Shown here: piece after piece, positions 29,568 to 39,303 of the stretch
Numbering within the stretch: position 1 is the stretch's first letter
How the letters are laid out: every line of letters begins with the position of its first letter
NCBI RefSeq assembly: GCF_024345975.1
Contig: NZ_JAGQCD010000025.1
Coordinates: forward strand, 1-52,811
Source: Cyanobium sp. Cruz-8D1
Lineage (GTDB): Bacteria > Cyanobacteriota > Cyanobacteriia > PCC-6307 > Cyanobiaceae
Length of the DNA: 52,811 nt
Direction: 5' to 3'
Translations under genes and position numbers: made by a program
The notes under the pieces: generated by a model
Told to the model about the DNA's origin: nothing
Seen by the model: only the letters and a program-made list of their open reading frames with translations
Database searches by the model: none

Positions 29568-30206
29568 ATGGCCTTCCTTCCCGATCTGCTGCTGCTGCCG
29601 GTGGGCTACCTGCTGGGCTCGATTCCCTTCGGCTGGCTGGCGGGCCGCTGGCTCGCCGGCATCGACCTGCGCCAGGAGGGCTCCGGCTCCACCGGTGCCA
29701 CCAACGTGCTGCGGGTGCTGGGCAAAGGTCCGGCGCTGGCGGTGTTCCTGCTCGACGTGCTGAAGGGCACCGCCGCCGTGCTGCTGGCCAAGGCGGTGCT
29801 GCAACCCCTCGGGGACTTCAGCAGCGCCAGCGACTGGGGGGTGGTGGCAGCGGGCCTGGCGGCCCTGGCGGGCCACATCTGGCCGCTGTGGCTGGGCTGG
29901 AAAGGCGGTAAGGCGGTGGCCACCGGCCTGGGCATGCTGCTGGGCCTGACCTGGCCCGTGGGACTGGCCTGTTTCGGCATTTTTCTCACCACCTTGAGCC
30001 TGAGCCGGATCGTGTCGCTCTCCAGCGTGGTGGCGGCCCTGTCCCTGCCGCTGCTGATGCTCGGCTCCTTCGGCGCCTCCGGACTGCGGCCGGCCTACCT
30101 GAGCCTGGCCCTGCTCACCACAGCGCTGGTGCTCTGGCGCCACCGCAGCAACCTGCAGCGACTGATGGCCGGCACCGAACCGAAGCTGGGGGCCGGCCGC
30201 AGCTGA
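29568..30206 (+). CDS. plsY: Glycerol-3-phosphate acyltransferase PlsY
   Basis: 212 residues, polytopic. PlsY motifs are intact: LLGSIPFGWLAGRW, QEGSGSTGATNVLRVLGKG, and GHIWPLWLGWKGGKAVATGLG. The enzyme transfers the acyl group of acyl-phosphate to glycerol-3-phosphate in the inner membrane, the first step of phospholipid synthesis. It follows the DUF3086 gene after 45 bases and ends convergent with proC. Confidence 0.96.
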   Translation: MAFLPDLLLLPVGYLLGSIPFGWLAGRWLAGIDLRQEGSGSTGATNVLRVLGKGPALAVFLLDVLKGTAAVLLAKAVLQPLGDFSSASDWGVVAAGLAALAGHIWPLWLGWKGGKAVATGLGMLLGLTWPVGLACFGIFLTTLSLSRIVSLSSVVAALSLPLLMLGSFGASGLRPAYLSLALLTTALVLWRHRSNLQRLMAGTEPKLGAGRS

Positions 30207-30239
30207 ACGGGCTGGGTCGGGGCTCTGCCGTGAAGGGGT

Positions 30240-31079
30240 TCAGGCCAGTTGACGGCTGCGCTCGGCCGCCGCCAGCACGGCTTCGATCAGGGCGGAACGC
30301 AGCCCGGCCCGCTCCAGCTCCCGCAGGCCGGCGGCCGTGGTGCCGGCGGGGCTGGTCACCATGTCCTTGAGCGCGCCGGGGTGCAGCTCCTGGCCTTGAA
30401 GGAGGGCCGCCGTGCCCGCCATCGTGCGGTGGGCCAGATGGCTGGCCAGCGACCGGGGCAAGCCCGCCGCCACCGCCCCATCGGCCATGGATTCGGCCAC
30501 CAGGGCCAGGAAAGCCGGGCCCGAGGAGGTGAGGGCCAGGAAGGGATCGAGTTGGGGCTCGGGAAGGTCGAGCACCTCCCCCACCTGGGCGAACAGCTGG
30601 CGCACCTCCTGGCGGCGACCCTCGCTCACTCCCTCACCCCAGCTCAGACCGGTGAGGCCGGACCGCACCAAGGCCGGGGTATTGGGAACGGCCCGCACGC
30701 AGGCCCGCCCCGGGAACAGGGCCTCAAGCCGTCGCAGCGGCACCCCCGCCAGTACGGAGATCAGCAGGGGCTCGCGGCCGGGCGGGGCCGCATCGATCGC
30801 TGCGTCAGAAGCCGCCAGGGCCGCCGCCGCTGCCGGGGCCACCGCTTCGATCTGCTGGGGTTTGACCGCCAGCAGCAGCACCGGAGCCGACCAGGCCTGG
30901 GCCGCGTCGGTGGAGACCTGGACGCCGAGTTCGCCTGCCAGCCTCAGGGCGGAGGCCTCGGTGGAGACCGCCGCCCGCACATCGGAGCGGTCGACCAGAC
31001 CGCTGTCCAGCAAAGGAAGGAGCAGGGCCCGGGCCATCCGGCCCAGGCCCACCACCCCGAAGGTCTCAGACCATGGCAT
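30240..31079 (-). CDS. proC: Pyrroline-5-carboxylate reductase
   Basis: 279 residues from ATG 31079 ([16 protein letters not shown]), chosen because the Rossmann GxGxxA motif should be at the N-terminus; the frame runs further upstream within sepF. Landmarks: [42 protein letters not shown], and the ProC signature [20 protein letters not shown] with GTAALLQ. It reduces pyrroline-5-carboxylate to proline with NADPH. It overlaps the end of sepF by 14 bases, the last gene of a five-gene minus-strand run. Confidence 0.96.
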   Translation of the reverse strand: MPWSETFGVVGLGRMARALLLPLLDSGLVDRSDVRAAVSTEASALRLAGELGVQVSTDAAQAWSAPVLLLAVKPQQIEAVAPAAAAALAASDAAIDAAPPGREPLLISVLAGVPLRRLEALFPGRACVRAVPNTPALVRSGLTGLSWGEGVSEGRRQEVRQLFAQVGEVLDLPEPQLDPFLALTSSGPAFLALVAESMADGAVAAGLPRSLASHLAHRTMAGTAALLQGQELHPGALKDMVTSPAGTTAAGLRELERAGLRSALIEAVLAAAERSRQLA

Positions 31080-31641
31080 CCGAACGGCCCCAGGCGGGGC
31101 TGGGAGCGGCGTCCTGCTGGTCATCGACCGGGCCGGTGCGCCCGGAGACCACGGTGGGGGAGGCGGCATCCTCACCACCGGCGGTGGTGACCGTGACGCA
31201 GCTGGGGGCGAACAGGAAGATGCTTTCACCCACCCGTTCCTGGTGGCCGTCGATAGCGAAGGTGCCACCGGCCACGAAATCAACGGCGCGCTGCGCCTGA
31301 TCCGGCTCCATCATCGTGAGATTGAGAATCACGGTCTTGCGCTCCCTGAGGGCCTGAATCGCGCGGGGCATCTCGTCGAAGCTGCGCGGCTCCATCAGAC
31401 AAACCTCAGCGACGGAGCTGGGGATCCCAGGCATGCCGATGACGTTGGTTCCGGCGAAGGGATCGTCGGTGGAGAAATCGGTGCTCAGAGCCAGGGCTCC
31501 GATGTTTCTGGAGGCCGCGGAAGCGGTGGTGGTGCCGGTGGTGGTGGTGTCACCGGGGTCGTAGTCCAGTTCGTCATCGAAGTCCCCATCGAGATAGTCG
31601 TCACCGGAGACGACGGCACGCAGGCGGGAGAACAACGACAC
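31066..31641 (-). CDS. sepF: Cell division protein SepF
   Basis: 191 residues from GTG 31641 ([17 protein letters not shown]). I chose this start because SepF binds membrane through an N-terminal amphipathic helix; an ATG at 31719, ATGA-coupled to the yggS stop, would bury it behind 26 residues. An acidic, Thr-rich linker leads to the core: [63 protein letters not shown] in successive parts. SepF tethers FtsZ and shapes the division ring. The gene order with yggS and proC is usual for cyanobacteria. Confidence 0.93.
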   Translation of the reverse strand: MSLFSRLRAVVSGDDYLDGDFDDELDYDPGDTTTTGTTTASAASRNIGALALSTDFSTDDPFAGTNVIGMPGIPSSVAEVCLMEPRSFDEMPRAIQALRERKTVILNLTMMEPDQAQRAVDFVAGGTFAIDGHQERVGESIFLFAPSCVTVTTAGGEDAASPTVVSGRTGPVDDQQDAAPSPAWGRSDAMV

Positions 31642-31715
31642 GGAGTCGACCTCGGGAGGGATGCTTGGCCTTGAATAGCGTCCCACATCCGTGCCGGCAA
31701 GATCCAGACGCCCAT

Positions 31716-32402
31716 TCATGACTGGATTGGGCGGCTTCCGAAAAGAACACTGCCGAGGCGCACCCAGGTGCTGCCGGCCGCCACAGCCTCACGCCAGTCG
31801 CCGCTCATCCCCATGGAGCAGTCGTGGAGGCCCATCCCATCGGCCAGGGCGCGGCACTCCCGGAACAGGGCCAGGCGGGCCTCAGGGGTGAGACCCGCCG
31901 GGGCGATGGTCATCAGTCCAAGACATCGCAGGGGCTGCAGGCGCTCCAGGTCGGCCCCCAGGGCCCGCACCTCGGCAGGGTCGAAACCGGTCTTGGCCGG
32001 GTCGGGGCGGAACTTCACCTGCAGCAGGATCCCCGGGGAGCGCCCTTCCTCGGCGGCGATCCGCTGCAACCGTTGGGCCAGCTCCAGGCTGTCGACGGAA
32101 TGGATCGTGCTGAAGCGACGCAGCACGGCGCGGGCCTTGTTGGCCTGCAGCCGGCCGATGAAATGCCAATCGAGATCGGGCAGGTCGGCCAGGGCCTCCT
32201 GCTTGGCGGTGGCCTCCTGCAGCCGGCTTTCCCCGAAGCTGCGCTGGCCCAGGGCCGCCGCCTGGCGCACCAGATCGGCCGGATGGCCCTTCGACACCGC
32301 CAGCAGCCGGGTGGTGGCGGGTAGCGCCGCCCGGAAGGCCTGCAGCCGCTCCTCAAGGCTGGAGCCGACCCTTTCCGCCGGCGTCGGCGACGCCTCCGCC
32401 AT
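31716..32402 (-). CDS. pipY: YggS/PipY family PLP-binding protein
   Basis: 228 residues. Motifs: [16 protein letters not shown] with the PLP lysine, [47 protein letters not shown], and [22 protein letters not shown] near the end. These proteins bind PLP and keep vitamin B6 and amino-acid pools balanced rather than catalysing a known reaction. In cyanobacteria the gene sits with pipX and is called pipY. Its ATG overlaps the pipX stop by one base. Confidence 0.94.
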   Translation of the reverse strand: MAEASPTPAERVGSSLEERLQAFRAALPATTRLLAVSKGHPADLVRQAAALGQRSFGESRLQEATAKQEALADLPDLDWHFIGRLQANKARAVLRRFSTIHSVDSLELAQRLQRIAAEEGRSPGILLQVKFRPDPAKTGFDPAEVRALGADLERLQPLRCLGLMTIAPAGLTPEARLALFRECRALADGMGLHDCSMGMSGDWREAVAAGSTWVRLGSVLFGSRPIQS

Positions 32403-32668
32403 CAGATGAAGGTCTGGTCGAAGAGCTGGCGCCAGCGGGCCTGGACCTCGGGACCCTCGCGGCGGCAGCGGGCCAGGTTCTGCTCGGCGAAGTGGCGGGC
32501 ATCCATCAGGGGGATCACCTCGAAATGGGCTCCTCGCTCCTGGAGCGTGACCAGGAAAAAAATGCGCTGGGCGTAAAGGGTGGCATAGAGGTCGCGGCTC
32601 TCGGCCACCGGCGCTACCCGATAGAGCATCCCAAAGGTGGGGTGGTTCAGATAGCGCTCCGTACTCAC
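32402..32668 (-). CDS. pipX: PII-interacting regulator PipX
   Basis: 88 residues from GTG 32668 (VSTERYLNHPTFGMLY), picked because known PipX proteins start near this point; an ATG 33 bases upstream exists. The tudor-like N-terminal domain and helical C-terminus read LYATLYAQRIFFLV, RGAHFEVIPL and RWRQLFDQTFI. PipX binds either the PII protein or the nitrogen regulator NtcA and so links 2-oxoglutarate and ATP levels to NtcA-driven transcription. It is co-transcribed with pipY. The gene is diagnostic for cyanobacteria. Confidence 0.94.
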   Translation of the reverse strand: MSTERYLNHPTFGMLYRVAPVAESRDLYATLYAQRIFFLVTLQERGAHFEVIPLMDARHFAEQNLARCRREGPEVQARWRQLFDQTFI

Positions 32669-32690
32669 GTCTCCCTGCAGGCTGGGGCCA

Positions 32691-33644
32691 TTAAAGGGCA
32701 CCGACTTTCCAGCGCAGCGCCAGCAGGCCCACCAGGGCCAGCGCCGCCGCCAGGCTGGCGCCGCTGGGGGTGGCCGCCGGCTGATGCAGGCGGTCGGGAG
32801 GGAGCCATAGTCCGCCCCGTGCCATCAGGGCCTCGGCCCCCTGCTCAGAGCGCAGCAGCACGTTGGCCAGCAGGCGCTCCCCCACGGCCAGCACCAGCCC
32901 CAGACTGGCCTTCCAACCCAACCGGCGCAGATTCACCGCCCGGGTGGCGATCGAGCGCAGCAGGTTCTGCAGCTCCTCCTGCACCAGGGGCAGGAAGCGC
33001 AGAGACAGCAACAGGGTGAAACCGAGGCGCTCCACGGGCCAGCCCAGCGCCTTCAGGGGACCCAGCCACCAGGAGATGGTCCAGACCAGCTCCTCGGGCG
33101 GGGTGGAGAGCAGCAGCAGGTTGGCGCTGTGGATGACGGTGAACAGCAGGGTGGCGCCATTGATGCCGAGTTCGGCGGAGCGGCGGGTCACCACCAGGGG
33201 GCCCAGCTCCAGGGGGCCGGCCATCACAGGGCCCCAGCGCACCAGCTCCCAGGGCAGGCCGGCCCGCGACGGGGCCGCAGCACCGGGAGATCCGGGGACC
33301 AAGCGCAGCTCGCCGGGGGGACGCTGGAGGCTGGCCGGCGCCCCCCCTCCGGCCGGCAACAGGGCGCTCAGCAGCCCCACCAGCAGCGCCAGGGCGATCA
33401 GCAGCGGCAAGCTCTGCCGCCAGAGGCGCCAGGGCAGTCCACTGACAGCGGTGATCAGCAACAGCAGTCCCACCAAAGCCAGGCGCCAGAGCGGTCCGGC
33501 CAGGATCGGCGTCACCAGGAACGCCACCGTCCAGACCAGCTTCAGCCGCGGATCAAGCCGCTTCAGCCAGCTGCCGCCACCCTCGCCACGGGCATCGCCG
33601 TCATCGACGTACTGCCCGATCGGCAGTTGCCGCAACCAGTCCAT
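32691..33644 (-). CDS. CbiQ/EcfT-type transporter transmembrane protein
   Basis: 317 residues with several hydrophobic helices. EcfT/CbiQ features: WLKRLDPRLKLVWTVAFLV near the N-terminus, TPPEELVWTISWWLGPLKAL with the helical coupling stretch, LRFLPLVQEELQNLLRSIATRA and the ERLLANVLLRSEQGAEALMARG motif (A-R-G type) that docks the ATPases. These proteins are the energy-coupling core of ECF importers for cobalt, nickel or vitamins. No ATPase or substrate-binding subunit is adjacent, as usual in picocyanobacteria. It precedes pipX by 22 bases. Confidence 0.85.
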   Translation of the reverse strand: MDWLRQLPIGQYVDDGDARGEGGGSWLKRLDPRLKLVWTVAFLVTPILAGPLWRLALVGLLLLITAVSGLPWRLWRQSLPLLIALALLVGLLSALLPAGGGAPASLQRPPGELRLVPGSPGAAAPSRAGLPWELVRWGPVMAGPLELGPLVVTRRSAELGINGATLLFTVIHSANLLLLSTPPEELVWTISWWLGPLKALGWPVERLGFTLLLSLRFLPLVQEELQNLLRSIATRAVNLRRLGWKASLGLVLAVGERLLANVLLRSEQGAEALMARGGLWLPPDRLHQPAATPSGASLAAALALVGLLALRWKVGAL

Positions 33645-33670
33645 TCAGGCCAAGTCCCCGACCATCGATC

Positions 33671-35035
33671 TCAGCCGCCCCGGCTCTGCTGGCGAGCCTG
33701 CTCCTTCTCGGCATCGCGCTGCTGCTTGCCGCGCCAGAACAGGCGCACCGGCGATCCTTCGAAGCCCAGGGCCTCGCGGATCTGGCGCTCGACGTAGCGG
33801 CGATAGGTGTCGCCGAACAGCTTGGGGTCGTTGACGAACAGGGTGAAGCTGGGGGGGCGTGTCGCCACCTGGGTGCCGTAGTAGAGCCGGCCCTGGCGGC
33901 CGCCGCGGGTGGTGGGGGGCGAACGCCAGCGCAGGGCCTCCTGCAGCACTTCGTTCACCACCGAGGTGCTCACCCGGCGGCGGTGCTGCTCCACCGCCAC
34001 CGCAGCAATGGCGAAGATGCTCTCGACCCGCTGGCCGGTGAGGGCGGACGTGAACAGCATCGGTGCCCAGTCGAGGAAGTAGAGCTTGGCGCGCAGCTCC
34101 TTTTCCATGGCGCTCATGGTGTGGCTGTCCTTGTCGATGGCGTCCCACTTGTTGACGACCACCGCGCAGGCGCGACCGTCCTCCTCGATCCGGCCCGCCA
34201 GGCGCTGGTCCTGCTCGGTGACGCCGTCGAGGGCGTCGATCACCAGCACGCAGACATCGCTGCGCTCGATCGCCTTGAAGCTGCGGGTGATGCCGAAGTA
34301 CTCCGGGCCGTAGTCGACACTGCGCCGGCGCCGGATGCCGGCGGTGTCGATCAGCTTCCAGGGGAGACCCTCTCGCTCAAGGGTGGTGTCGATGGTGTCG
34401 CGGGTGGTGCCGCGGATCGGGCTGACGATGGCCCGGTTCTCGCCGCAGATGGCATTCAGCAGGCTCGACTTGCCCACGTTGGGGCGGCCGATGATTGCCA
34501 GCTGAATCGGTTCGGGCCCCTCCGTCTCGTTGGTGGCCGGCAGGAAGCTGATCACCCGGTCGAGCAGGTCGCCGGTGCCGGCGCCGTGGATGGCGGAGAT
34601 GGGGTGGGGTTCGCCCAGGCCCAGGCCCCAGAAGTCAGCCGCCATGGCCAGGCCCTGGTCGGGGGATTCGCACTTGTTCACCCCCAGCAGCACCGGCACC
34701 GACTGGCCCCGCAGCCACTCGGCGATGGATTCGTCGGCGGCGGTGACCCCCTGCTGGCCATCCACGATCACCACCGCCACCGACGCCTCGGCCAGGGCCA
34801 GGTTGGCCTGCTCCCGGATCTCGGGCAGGAATTCGCTGTCGTCATCGAACACCAGACCGCCGGTGTCCACCACCCGGAAGGTGCGGTCACCCCAGAAGCC
34901 CTCCTGGTAAGTGCGGTCCCGGGTCACACCGGGCTGGTCGTGAACGATGGCCTCACGGCTGCGGCAGAGCCTGTTGACCAGGGTGGACTTGCCCACGTTG
35001 GGGCGTCCGATCACGGCGACGACGGGTAGCGCCAA
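33671..35035 (-). CDS. der: GTPase Der (EngA)
   Basis: 454 residues with two GTPase domains. Domain 1: [28 protein letters not shown]. Domain 2: [36 protein letters not shown]. The C-terminal KH-like domain includes [16 protein letters not shown] and a basic tail. Der binds the 50S subunit and is essential for ribosome assembly. It is 26 bases after the CbiQ-like gene and reads the same way. Confidence 0.97.
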   Translation of the reverse strand: MALPVVAVIGRPNVGKSTLVNRLCRSREAIVHDQPGVTRDRTYQEGFWGDRTFRVVDTGGLVFDDDSEFLPEIREQANLALAEASVAVVIVDGQQGVTAADESIAEWLRGQSVPVLLGVNKCESPDQGLAMAADFWGLGLGEPHPISAIHGAGTGDLLDRVISFLPATNETEGPEPIQLAIIGRPNVGKSSLLNAICGENRAIVSPIRGTTRDTIDTTLEREGLPWKLIDTAGIRRRRSVDYGPEYFGITRSFKAIERSDVCVLVIDALDGVTEQDQRLAGRIEEDGRACAVVVNKWDAIDKDSHTMSAMEKELRAKLYFLDWAPMLFTSALTGQRVESIFAIAAVAVEQHRRRVSTSVVNEVLQEALRWRSPPTTRGGRQGRLYYGTQVATRPPSFTLFVNDPKLFGDTYRRYVERQIREALGFEGSPVRLFWRGKQQRDAEKEQARQQSRGG

Positions 35036-35062
35036 TCTGACTTATTCCTTACGACGGATGCG

Positions 35063-35578
35063 TTACATAAACCCTACAGAGGGACCGTCGGCCCCAACCA
35101 CCGGCAGATCCCCGGGGTGGCCGGCCACCGGATCACCGGGAGGATCCAGGAGCTCCGGCAGCGGCCCTGTGTCCGGCAGCGGTTCCCCCCGCTCGGCCAG
35201 GTGGGCCAGCAACCAGTTCACCGCCGTGGCCCGCCGGGTGCGGCGGGGGTAAAGCCCGCCGATGCGATAGCCGGCAAACCCCAGCTGCTGCTTGAGCAGT
35301 TGCTTGTGCTCGGCAGGAATCGAGCGGGTGAGCCGCACGCTTGCCGGGCGTTCGGCGATCAGCTGCGGCGCCAGGGGAAAGGCCTCGGCCCAGGCTGGCG
35401 GGGTGTCGGGTCCGGCCTGCCAGAGGTCCTCGGCGTCGGGGCGGTAGCCCAGCCGCGGCCAGATCAGCCGGCAGACGAAGCGATCGCTGGTGCGGTCGTC
35501 CAGCACCGCCTCCAGCAGAGCGCGACTGAGGGGAAAGGGCCCAGGGGCGGCGGAAGCGTCCACGGCGGCAGCTGGCAT
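35063..35578 (-). CDS. DUF1823 family protein
   Basis: 171 residues. The conserved body, RFVCRLIWPRLGYRPDAEDL, APQLIAERPASVRLTRSIP, HKQLLKQQLGFAGYRIGGLY and RRTRRATAVNWLLAHL, matches my memory of the cyanobacterial and chloroplast DUF1823 family. Function unknown to me. It is divergent from the dihydrouridine synthase gene, sharing a 17-base gap. Confidence 0.85.
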   Translation of the reverse strand: MPAAAVDASAAPGPFPLSRALLEAVLDDRTSDRFVCRLIWPRLGYRPDAEDLWQAGPDTPPAWAEAFPLAPQLIAERPASVRLTRSIPAEHKQLLKQQLGFAGYRIGGLYPRRTRRATAVNWLLAHLAERGEPLPDTGPLPELLDPPGDPVAGHPGDLPVVGADGPSVGFM

Positions 35579-35595
35579 CCGAGAGTGCCCCCAGC

Positions 35596-36645
35596 ATGCC
35601 CAGTCCCGCCCCCCATCCCTGCCCCACCGCCCCCCTGCGCCTGGACGGCAACGGCACCAACAGGCTGCTCACCTGCCGGGTGCTGCAATCGCCCCTGGCG
35701 GGGGTGAGCGACGGCATCTTCCGCGGACTGGTGCGCCGCTGGGCCCCCGAGGCGCTCCTGTTCACCGAGATGGTGAACGCCACGGCCCTGGAGCTGGGCC
35801 ACGGCGGCGCCAAGATGGCCGCCCTCGATCGGGACCCCGGCCCCGTCGGGGTGCAGCTGTTCGACCACCGGCCCGAGGCCATGGCGGAGGCCGCCCGCCG
35901 GGCCGAGGCCGCCGGAGCCTGGCTGATCGACATCAACATGGGCTGTCCGGTGCGCAAGATCGCCCGCAAGGGCGGCGGCAGCGGCCTGCTGCGCCAGCCC
36001 GACCTGGCCCTGCGGATCGTCGCGGCGGTGGTGGCGGCGGTGCGGCTGCCGGTGACGGTGAAGACACGGCTGGGCTGGTGCGGGGCCAGTGCCGATCCGG
36101 TGGGCTTCGCGCTGGCCCTGCAGAACGCCGGCGCCAGCGCCCTGACCCTGCACGGCCGCACCCGGGAGCAGGGCTTCTCCGGCCGGGCCGACTGGCGGGC
36201 GATCGGCCGGGTGAAGGCGGCCCTGCGGATCCCGCTGATCGCCAACGGCGACATCACCAGCCCGGAGGAGGCCCTGCGCTGCCTGGCCGTCACCGGCGCC
36301 GACGGGGTGATGGTGGGACGGGGCAGCCTGGGGCAGCCCTGGCTGGTGGGGCGCATCGCCGCGGCCCTCGCCGGCCGGCCCCTGCCCACCGAGCCGGACA
36401 GCCACGCCCGGATCGCCCTGGCCAGGGAGCACCTGGAGGCGCTGGTGGCCGCCCGCGGCGATCAGGGGCTGCTGATCGCCCGCAAGCACCTGGGCTGGAC
36501 CTGCCAGGGCTTCGCCGGCGCGGCCCAGCTGCGCCGGGAGCTGATGGTGGCCCCCAGCCTGGAGAGCGCCCTCGAACTGCTGCACCGGGCGGAGCTGGAC
36601 ATCACGACCCCAGGGCCATGCCCAGCAGGTCCCGGCTGCCGCTGA
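35596..36645 (+). CDS. tRNA-dihydrouridine synthase
   Basis: 349 residues, FMN-dependent Dus fold. Motifs: QSPLAGVSDGIFRGLV, DINMGCPVRKIARKGGGSGLL with the active-site Cys, VTVKTRLGW, LHGRTREQGFSGRADW, ANGDITSPEEA and DGVMVGRGSLGQPWLVGR. It reduces specific uridines in the tRNA D-loop with NADPH. The GGGSGLL loop is DusB-like rather than DusA-like. Its 3' end overlaps the DUF4079 gene on the other strand by 44 bases. Confidence 0.93.
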   Translation: MPSPAPHPCPTAPLRLDGNGTNRLLTCRVLQSPLAGVSDGIFRGLVRRWAPEALLFTEMVNATALELGHGGAKMAALDRDPGPVGVQLFDHRPEAMAEAARRAEAAGAWLIDINMGCPVRKIARKGGGSGLLRQPDLALRIVAAVVAAVRLPVTVKTRLGWCGASADPVGFALALQNAGASALTLHGRTREQGFSGRADWRAIGRVKAALRIPLIANGDITSPEEALRCLAVTGADGVMVGRGSLGQPWLVGRIAAALAGRPLPTEPDSHARIALAREHLEALVAARGDQGLLIARKHLGWTCQGFAGAAQLRRELMVAPSLESALELLHRAELDITTPGPCPAGPGCR

Positions 36646-37258
36646 TGGCCTGCACGGCCAGCAGCAGGGCCGTCAGGAAAGCGGCGCTGACGTGCAGCCG
36701 CCGCATCCGGGGGGAGCGCAGGGTCTCGGGGGCGGCCGCCATGGCGAACAGCAGCAGGCCGCACAACAGCACCCCACTCCAGTAGTGGGAGCCCCACACC
36801 GAGCCGTCGAAGGGACTGCGGCCCAGGTGCCACAGGGCGGGCTGGCTTCCCAGGGTCAGCAGCCCCAGCCAGCAGATCAGGGCAAATCCGGCCCGCAGCC
36901 AGGCCCCCTTGGCCCGCCACAGGGCCACGCAGCTCACCAGACAGCCCACCCCGGCCAGCAGCAGCGCCGCACCCGAACTGCCGCTGCCGGCGGCGCCCCC
37001 CCTGGCGTAGGTGGCGGCCATGGCGATCAGCACGGCTACCACCACACCCGAGGTCACCCAGCGGCCGTGGTCGGTGTGCTCCACCCCCACTGTCGGCGGC
37101 AGGGGATGGATGTCGAGGCGGCGCTCCCGCGCCAGAATCCCCAGCCGGATGGTGGCTCCCACCACCGGATAGACGAACAGGATGATCAGCACCGGGTGAA
37201 GCAGGGCGAACCAGTCAGTGGCGCCCAACCCGGAGGCGGTCATCCCGGCAGTAGGCAT
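36602..37258 (-). CDS. DUF4079 family membrane protein
   Basis: 218 residues from ATG 37258 (a second ATG is at 37243). Multiple hydrophobic segments: LLHPVLIILFVYPVVGATIRLG first, then VTSGVVVAVLIAMAA, LLLAGVGCLVSCVALW, AGFALICWLGLLTLG, and GVLLCGLLLFAMA. The N-terminal HPVL-type helix and the HWSH-like YWSG helix fit DUF4079, a cyanobacterial cytochrome b561-like family; histidines (HYWSG, LHVSAAFL) could bind heme. Function unknown. Confidence 0.8.
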   Translation of the reverse strand: MPTAGMTASGLGATDWFALLHPVLIILFVYPVVGATIRLGILARERRLDIHPLPPTVGVEHTDHGRWVTSGVVVAVLIAMAATYARGGAAGSGSSGAALLLAGVGCLVSCVALWRAKGAWLRAGFALICWLGLLTLGSQPALWHLGRSPFDGSVWGSHYWSGVLLCGLLLFAMAAAPETLRSPRMRRLHVSAAFLTALLLAVQAISGSRDLLGMALGS

Positions 37259-37286
37259 CGGCAAGGGCGGAGCAAAGTGCGAACGG

Positions 37287-38006
37287 TCATGGAAGCACCG
37301 CCGGCCACCCCTGTCGGACCAGCAGCAGGGAGAAGTAGGGCGCCTCAGTGGCCGGCACCTGGGCCGCCGGGCACAGCTGCTGATCGGGCCAGCCCACCCG
37401 CTGGGCAAACAGCGCATCAGCCAACAGACCCCGCACAGCCAACAGGGGGCGCACCCAGGGCCAGCGGCCCCCCAGCTTGAGCAGGGCCAGCACCCACCCC
37501 CCGGCCGCCGCCTGGGCCAGCAACGCCTCCAGCTCAGCGGGCTGCTCCGGGGTGGGCCGGATCAGCAGCCCCTCCTGCTGCAGCGCCAGGGGCCAGGCCC
37601 CGGCCGCCGCCGCCGCCGCCACGGCGCTGATGCCCGGGATCAGGCGCACCGGCAGGGCGGGATGGCGATCCCGCAGGGCCAGCAACACATAGCTGCTGCT
37701 GGCGAACAGCGACACATCGCCCTCGCAGAGCAGCACCACCGCCCGCCCGCCCGCCACCTCGGCGGCCAGCCGGTCGGCGGCGCCATGCCAGGCCTGCCGG
37801 CGGGGCTCGGCCGCCGCCACCATCGGAAACACCAGAGGCAACCGGCGCTGCCCTGGGGCGAGCCAGGGTTCGGCCACACTGGCCGCCATGCCCACGGCCC
37901 CTTCGCGGGCCACCGGGTAGGCCACGGTGTGGGCGGATTCGATGGCACGCACCGCGGCGACGGTGAGCAGATCGGGATCACCGGGACCCACCCCCACCAG
38001 GGTGAG
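37287..38006 (-). CDS. cobI: Precorrin-2 C20-methyltransferase-like (CobI/CbiL)
   Basis: The tetrapyrrole methylase fold is clear: LTLVGVGPGDPDLLTVAAVRAIE, HTVAYPVAREG, VVLLCEGDVSLFASSSYVLL, VRLIPGISAVAAAAA. The HxVAYP and GDVSLF segments point to the SAM-dependent C20 methylation of precorrin-2 in B12 synthesis. The 5' end is unresolved: coordinates start at the first conserved residue. The frame stays open to 38225, but between 38006 and 38097 it has no ATG, GTG or TTG, and starting at 38225 would overlap mtnD by 128 bases. A rare start or a small sequence error is possible. Confidence 0.82.
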   Translation of the reverse strand, partial: LTLVGVGPGDPDLLTVAAVRAIESAHTVAYPVAREGAVGMAASVAEPWLAPGQRRLPLVFPMVAAAEPRRQAWHGAADRLAAEVAGGRAVVLLCEGDVSLFASSSYVLLALRDRHPALPVRLIPGISAVAAAAAAGAWPLALQQEGLLIRPTPEQPAELEALLAQAAAGGWVLALLKLGGRWPWVRPLLAVRGLLADALFAQRVGWPDQQLCPAAQVPATEAPYFSLLLVRQGWPAVLP

Positions 38007-38097
38007 GCCGGCGCTGGGTGCACGGTCAGCGATGGCGGTGAGCGCGGCGTCGGGCCTTTCTAGGCTGCCGTTTCCATGAACGCCCTGGAGCGCTCCG

Positions 38098-38667
38098 ATG
38101 ACCCACCTGGTGATCCGCGCCGCCACAGGCGGCGGCCACGACGCTGCGCTGGTGCAAAGCAGCGACGCAGAGACGATTGCGCGCGAACTGGGGTCCAGGG
38201 GCGTGCGCTTCGAGCGCTGGGCCACACCGGTGGAGCTGGCGGCCGACGCCGACCAGGCGGCGATCCTGGCCGCCTATGCCGCTGAGATCGCCCGGGTCCA
38301 GGCCGAGGGGGGCTATCGGACGGTGGATGCCATCCGCCTCGGCCCCGATCACCCGGACCGGGTTGCCCTGCGGGCGAAATTCCTCTCCGAGCACACCCAC
38401 GCCGAAGACGAGGTGCGCTTCTTCGTCGAGGGCCGTGGGTTGTTCTGCCTGCACCTCGCCGGCGACGTGGTGCAGGTGGTCTGCGAGCAGGGCGACTGGA
38501 TCGGCGTGCCCGCCGGCACCCCCCACTGGTTCGACACCGGCGAGCGCCCCAGCTTCTGCGCCCTGCGCTTCTTCAACAACAGTGAGGGCTGGGTGGCCAA
38601 CTTCACCGGCGATCCAATCGCGACCCGCTTCCCCCTGCTGGAGCAGGTGCTCGCCGCCGCGGCCTGA
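38098..38667 (+). CDS. mtnD: Acireductone dioxygenase
   Basis: 189 residues, cupin fold. Metal ligands are visible in KFLSEHTHAEDEVRFFVEGRG (His-x-His-x4-Glu) and in AGTPHWFDTG (His). This enzyme oxidises acireductone with Fe2+ to the keto acid precursor of methionine, or with Ni2+ to CO and other products. It belongs to the methionine salvage pathway together with the MtnBC fusion at 51215. It is divergent from the cobI-like gene. Confidence 0.95.
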   Translation: MTHLVIRAATGGGHDAALVQSSDAETIARELGSRGVRFERWATPVELAADADQAAILAAYAAEIARVQAEGGYRTVDAIRLGPDHPDRVALRAKFLSEHTHAEDEVRFFVEGRGLFCLHLAGDVVQVVCEQGDWIGVPAGTPHWFDTGERPSFCALRFFNNSEGWVANFTGDPIATRFPLLEQVLAAAA

Positions 38668-38679
38668 TGAGGGCCCGGC

Positions 38680-39303
38680 TCAGCTGTGCATGCGTGGCTG
38701 GGGATGGAGGGTGGCGAGGATGGCCGCTTCGTGGTGGGCCAGCGCTGCGAGCCGATCGGTTACGTCATCTCGGGGCCAGCCCCGTTCGCACAGCACCCAG
38801 TACAGACCAAAATGGCGCGCCTCACTGGCCAGCAGGTCGCCGTAGAGGTCCCGCAGTTCCGGGTCGGGGCTGTGGGCAGCCAGCAGGGCCATGCGCTCAT
38901 GGCTGCGGGCTTCGATCAGACCCGCGACCAGAAAGCTGTCGAGCCGGCGCTCCGGCTCCTTGCGCCGCACCAGGGCCGCCAGGGCGGCGCCGTAGGGCGG
39001 GGCGGCCAGGGCCCGCAGGGCGAGGCCCCGCCGCTCCAGCAGGGCCTGCACCCGCTCGAAGTGCTCCAGTTCCTCCCGGGCCAGGGGGCTGAGCACGGCC
39101 GCCAGCTCCCCATCGGAGGGATAGCGGAACATCAGCTGCAGGGCGGCACCAGCCGCCTTGCGCTCGCAGTGGGCATGGTCAATCAGCAGCAGTTCCGTGT
39201 GGGCCAGGGCCTGCTCCAGCCAGGCCGCGCTGCTGGGGGCGGCCAGCCACTTCACGCGGGCCACCGGTGCTCCAGCGGCCGTGGGCCAAGCGGTGCCACT
39301 CAT
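38680..39303 (-). CDS. miaE: tRNA 2-methylthio-N6-isopentenyladenosine hydroxylase (MiaE)
   Basis: 207 residues, all-helical diiron protein. Ligand motifs: [14 protein letters not shown] (Glu, His nearby), [11 protein letters not shown] (Glu-x2-His), [10 protein letters not shown] (Glu, His) and [14 protein letters not shown] (Glu-x2-His). MiaE hydroxylates the isopentenyl group of ms2i6A37 in tRNA using O2. Its ATG overlaps the aroQ stop by four bases. The fold and ligand spacing are intact. Confidence 0.93.
   Translation of the reverse strand: MSGTAWPTAAGAPVARVKWLAAPSSAAWLEQALAHTELLLIDHAHCERKAAGAALQLMFRYPSDGELAAVLSPLAREELEHFERVQALLERRGLALRALAAPPYGAALAALVRRKEPERRLDSFLVAGLIEARSHERMALLAAHSPDPELRDLYGDLLASEARHFGLYWVLCERGWPRDDVTDRLAALAHHEAAILATLHPQPRMHS

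Noticed and set aside
27123..30143. Very long minus-strand open frame (about 1000 codons)
   Set aside because: Its translation is His/Gln/Gly-rich low complexity and lies antisense to four well-supported genes (permease, DUF3119, DUF3086, plsY); long antisense frames are expected at this GC content.
36602..36645. 44-base tail-to-tail overlap of the dihydrouridine synthase and DUF4079 genes
   Set aside because: Both C-termini are plausible and such convergent overlaps are frequent in compact genomes; nothing unusual beyond that.
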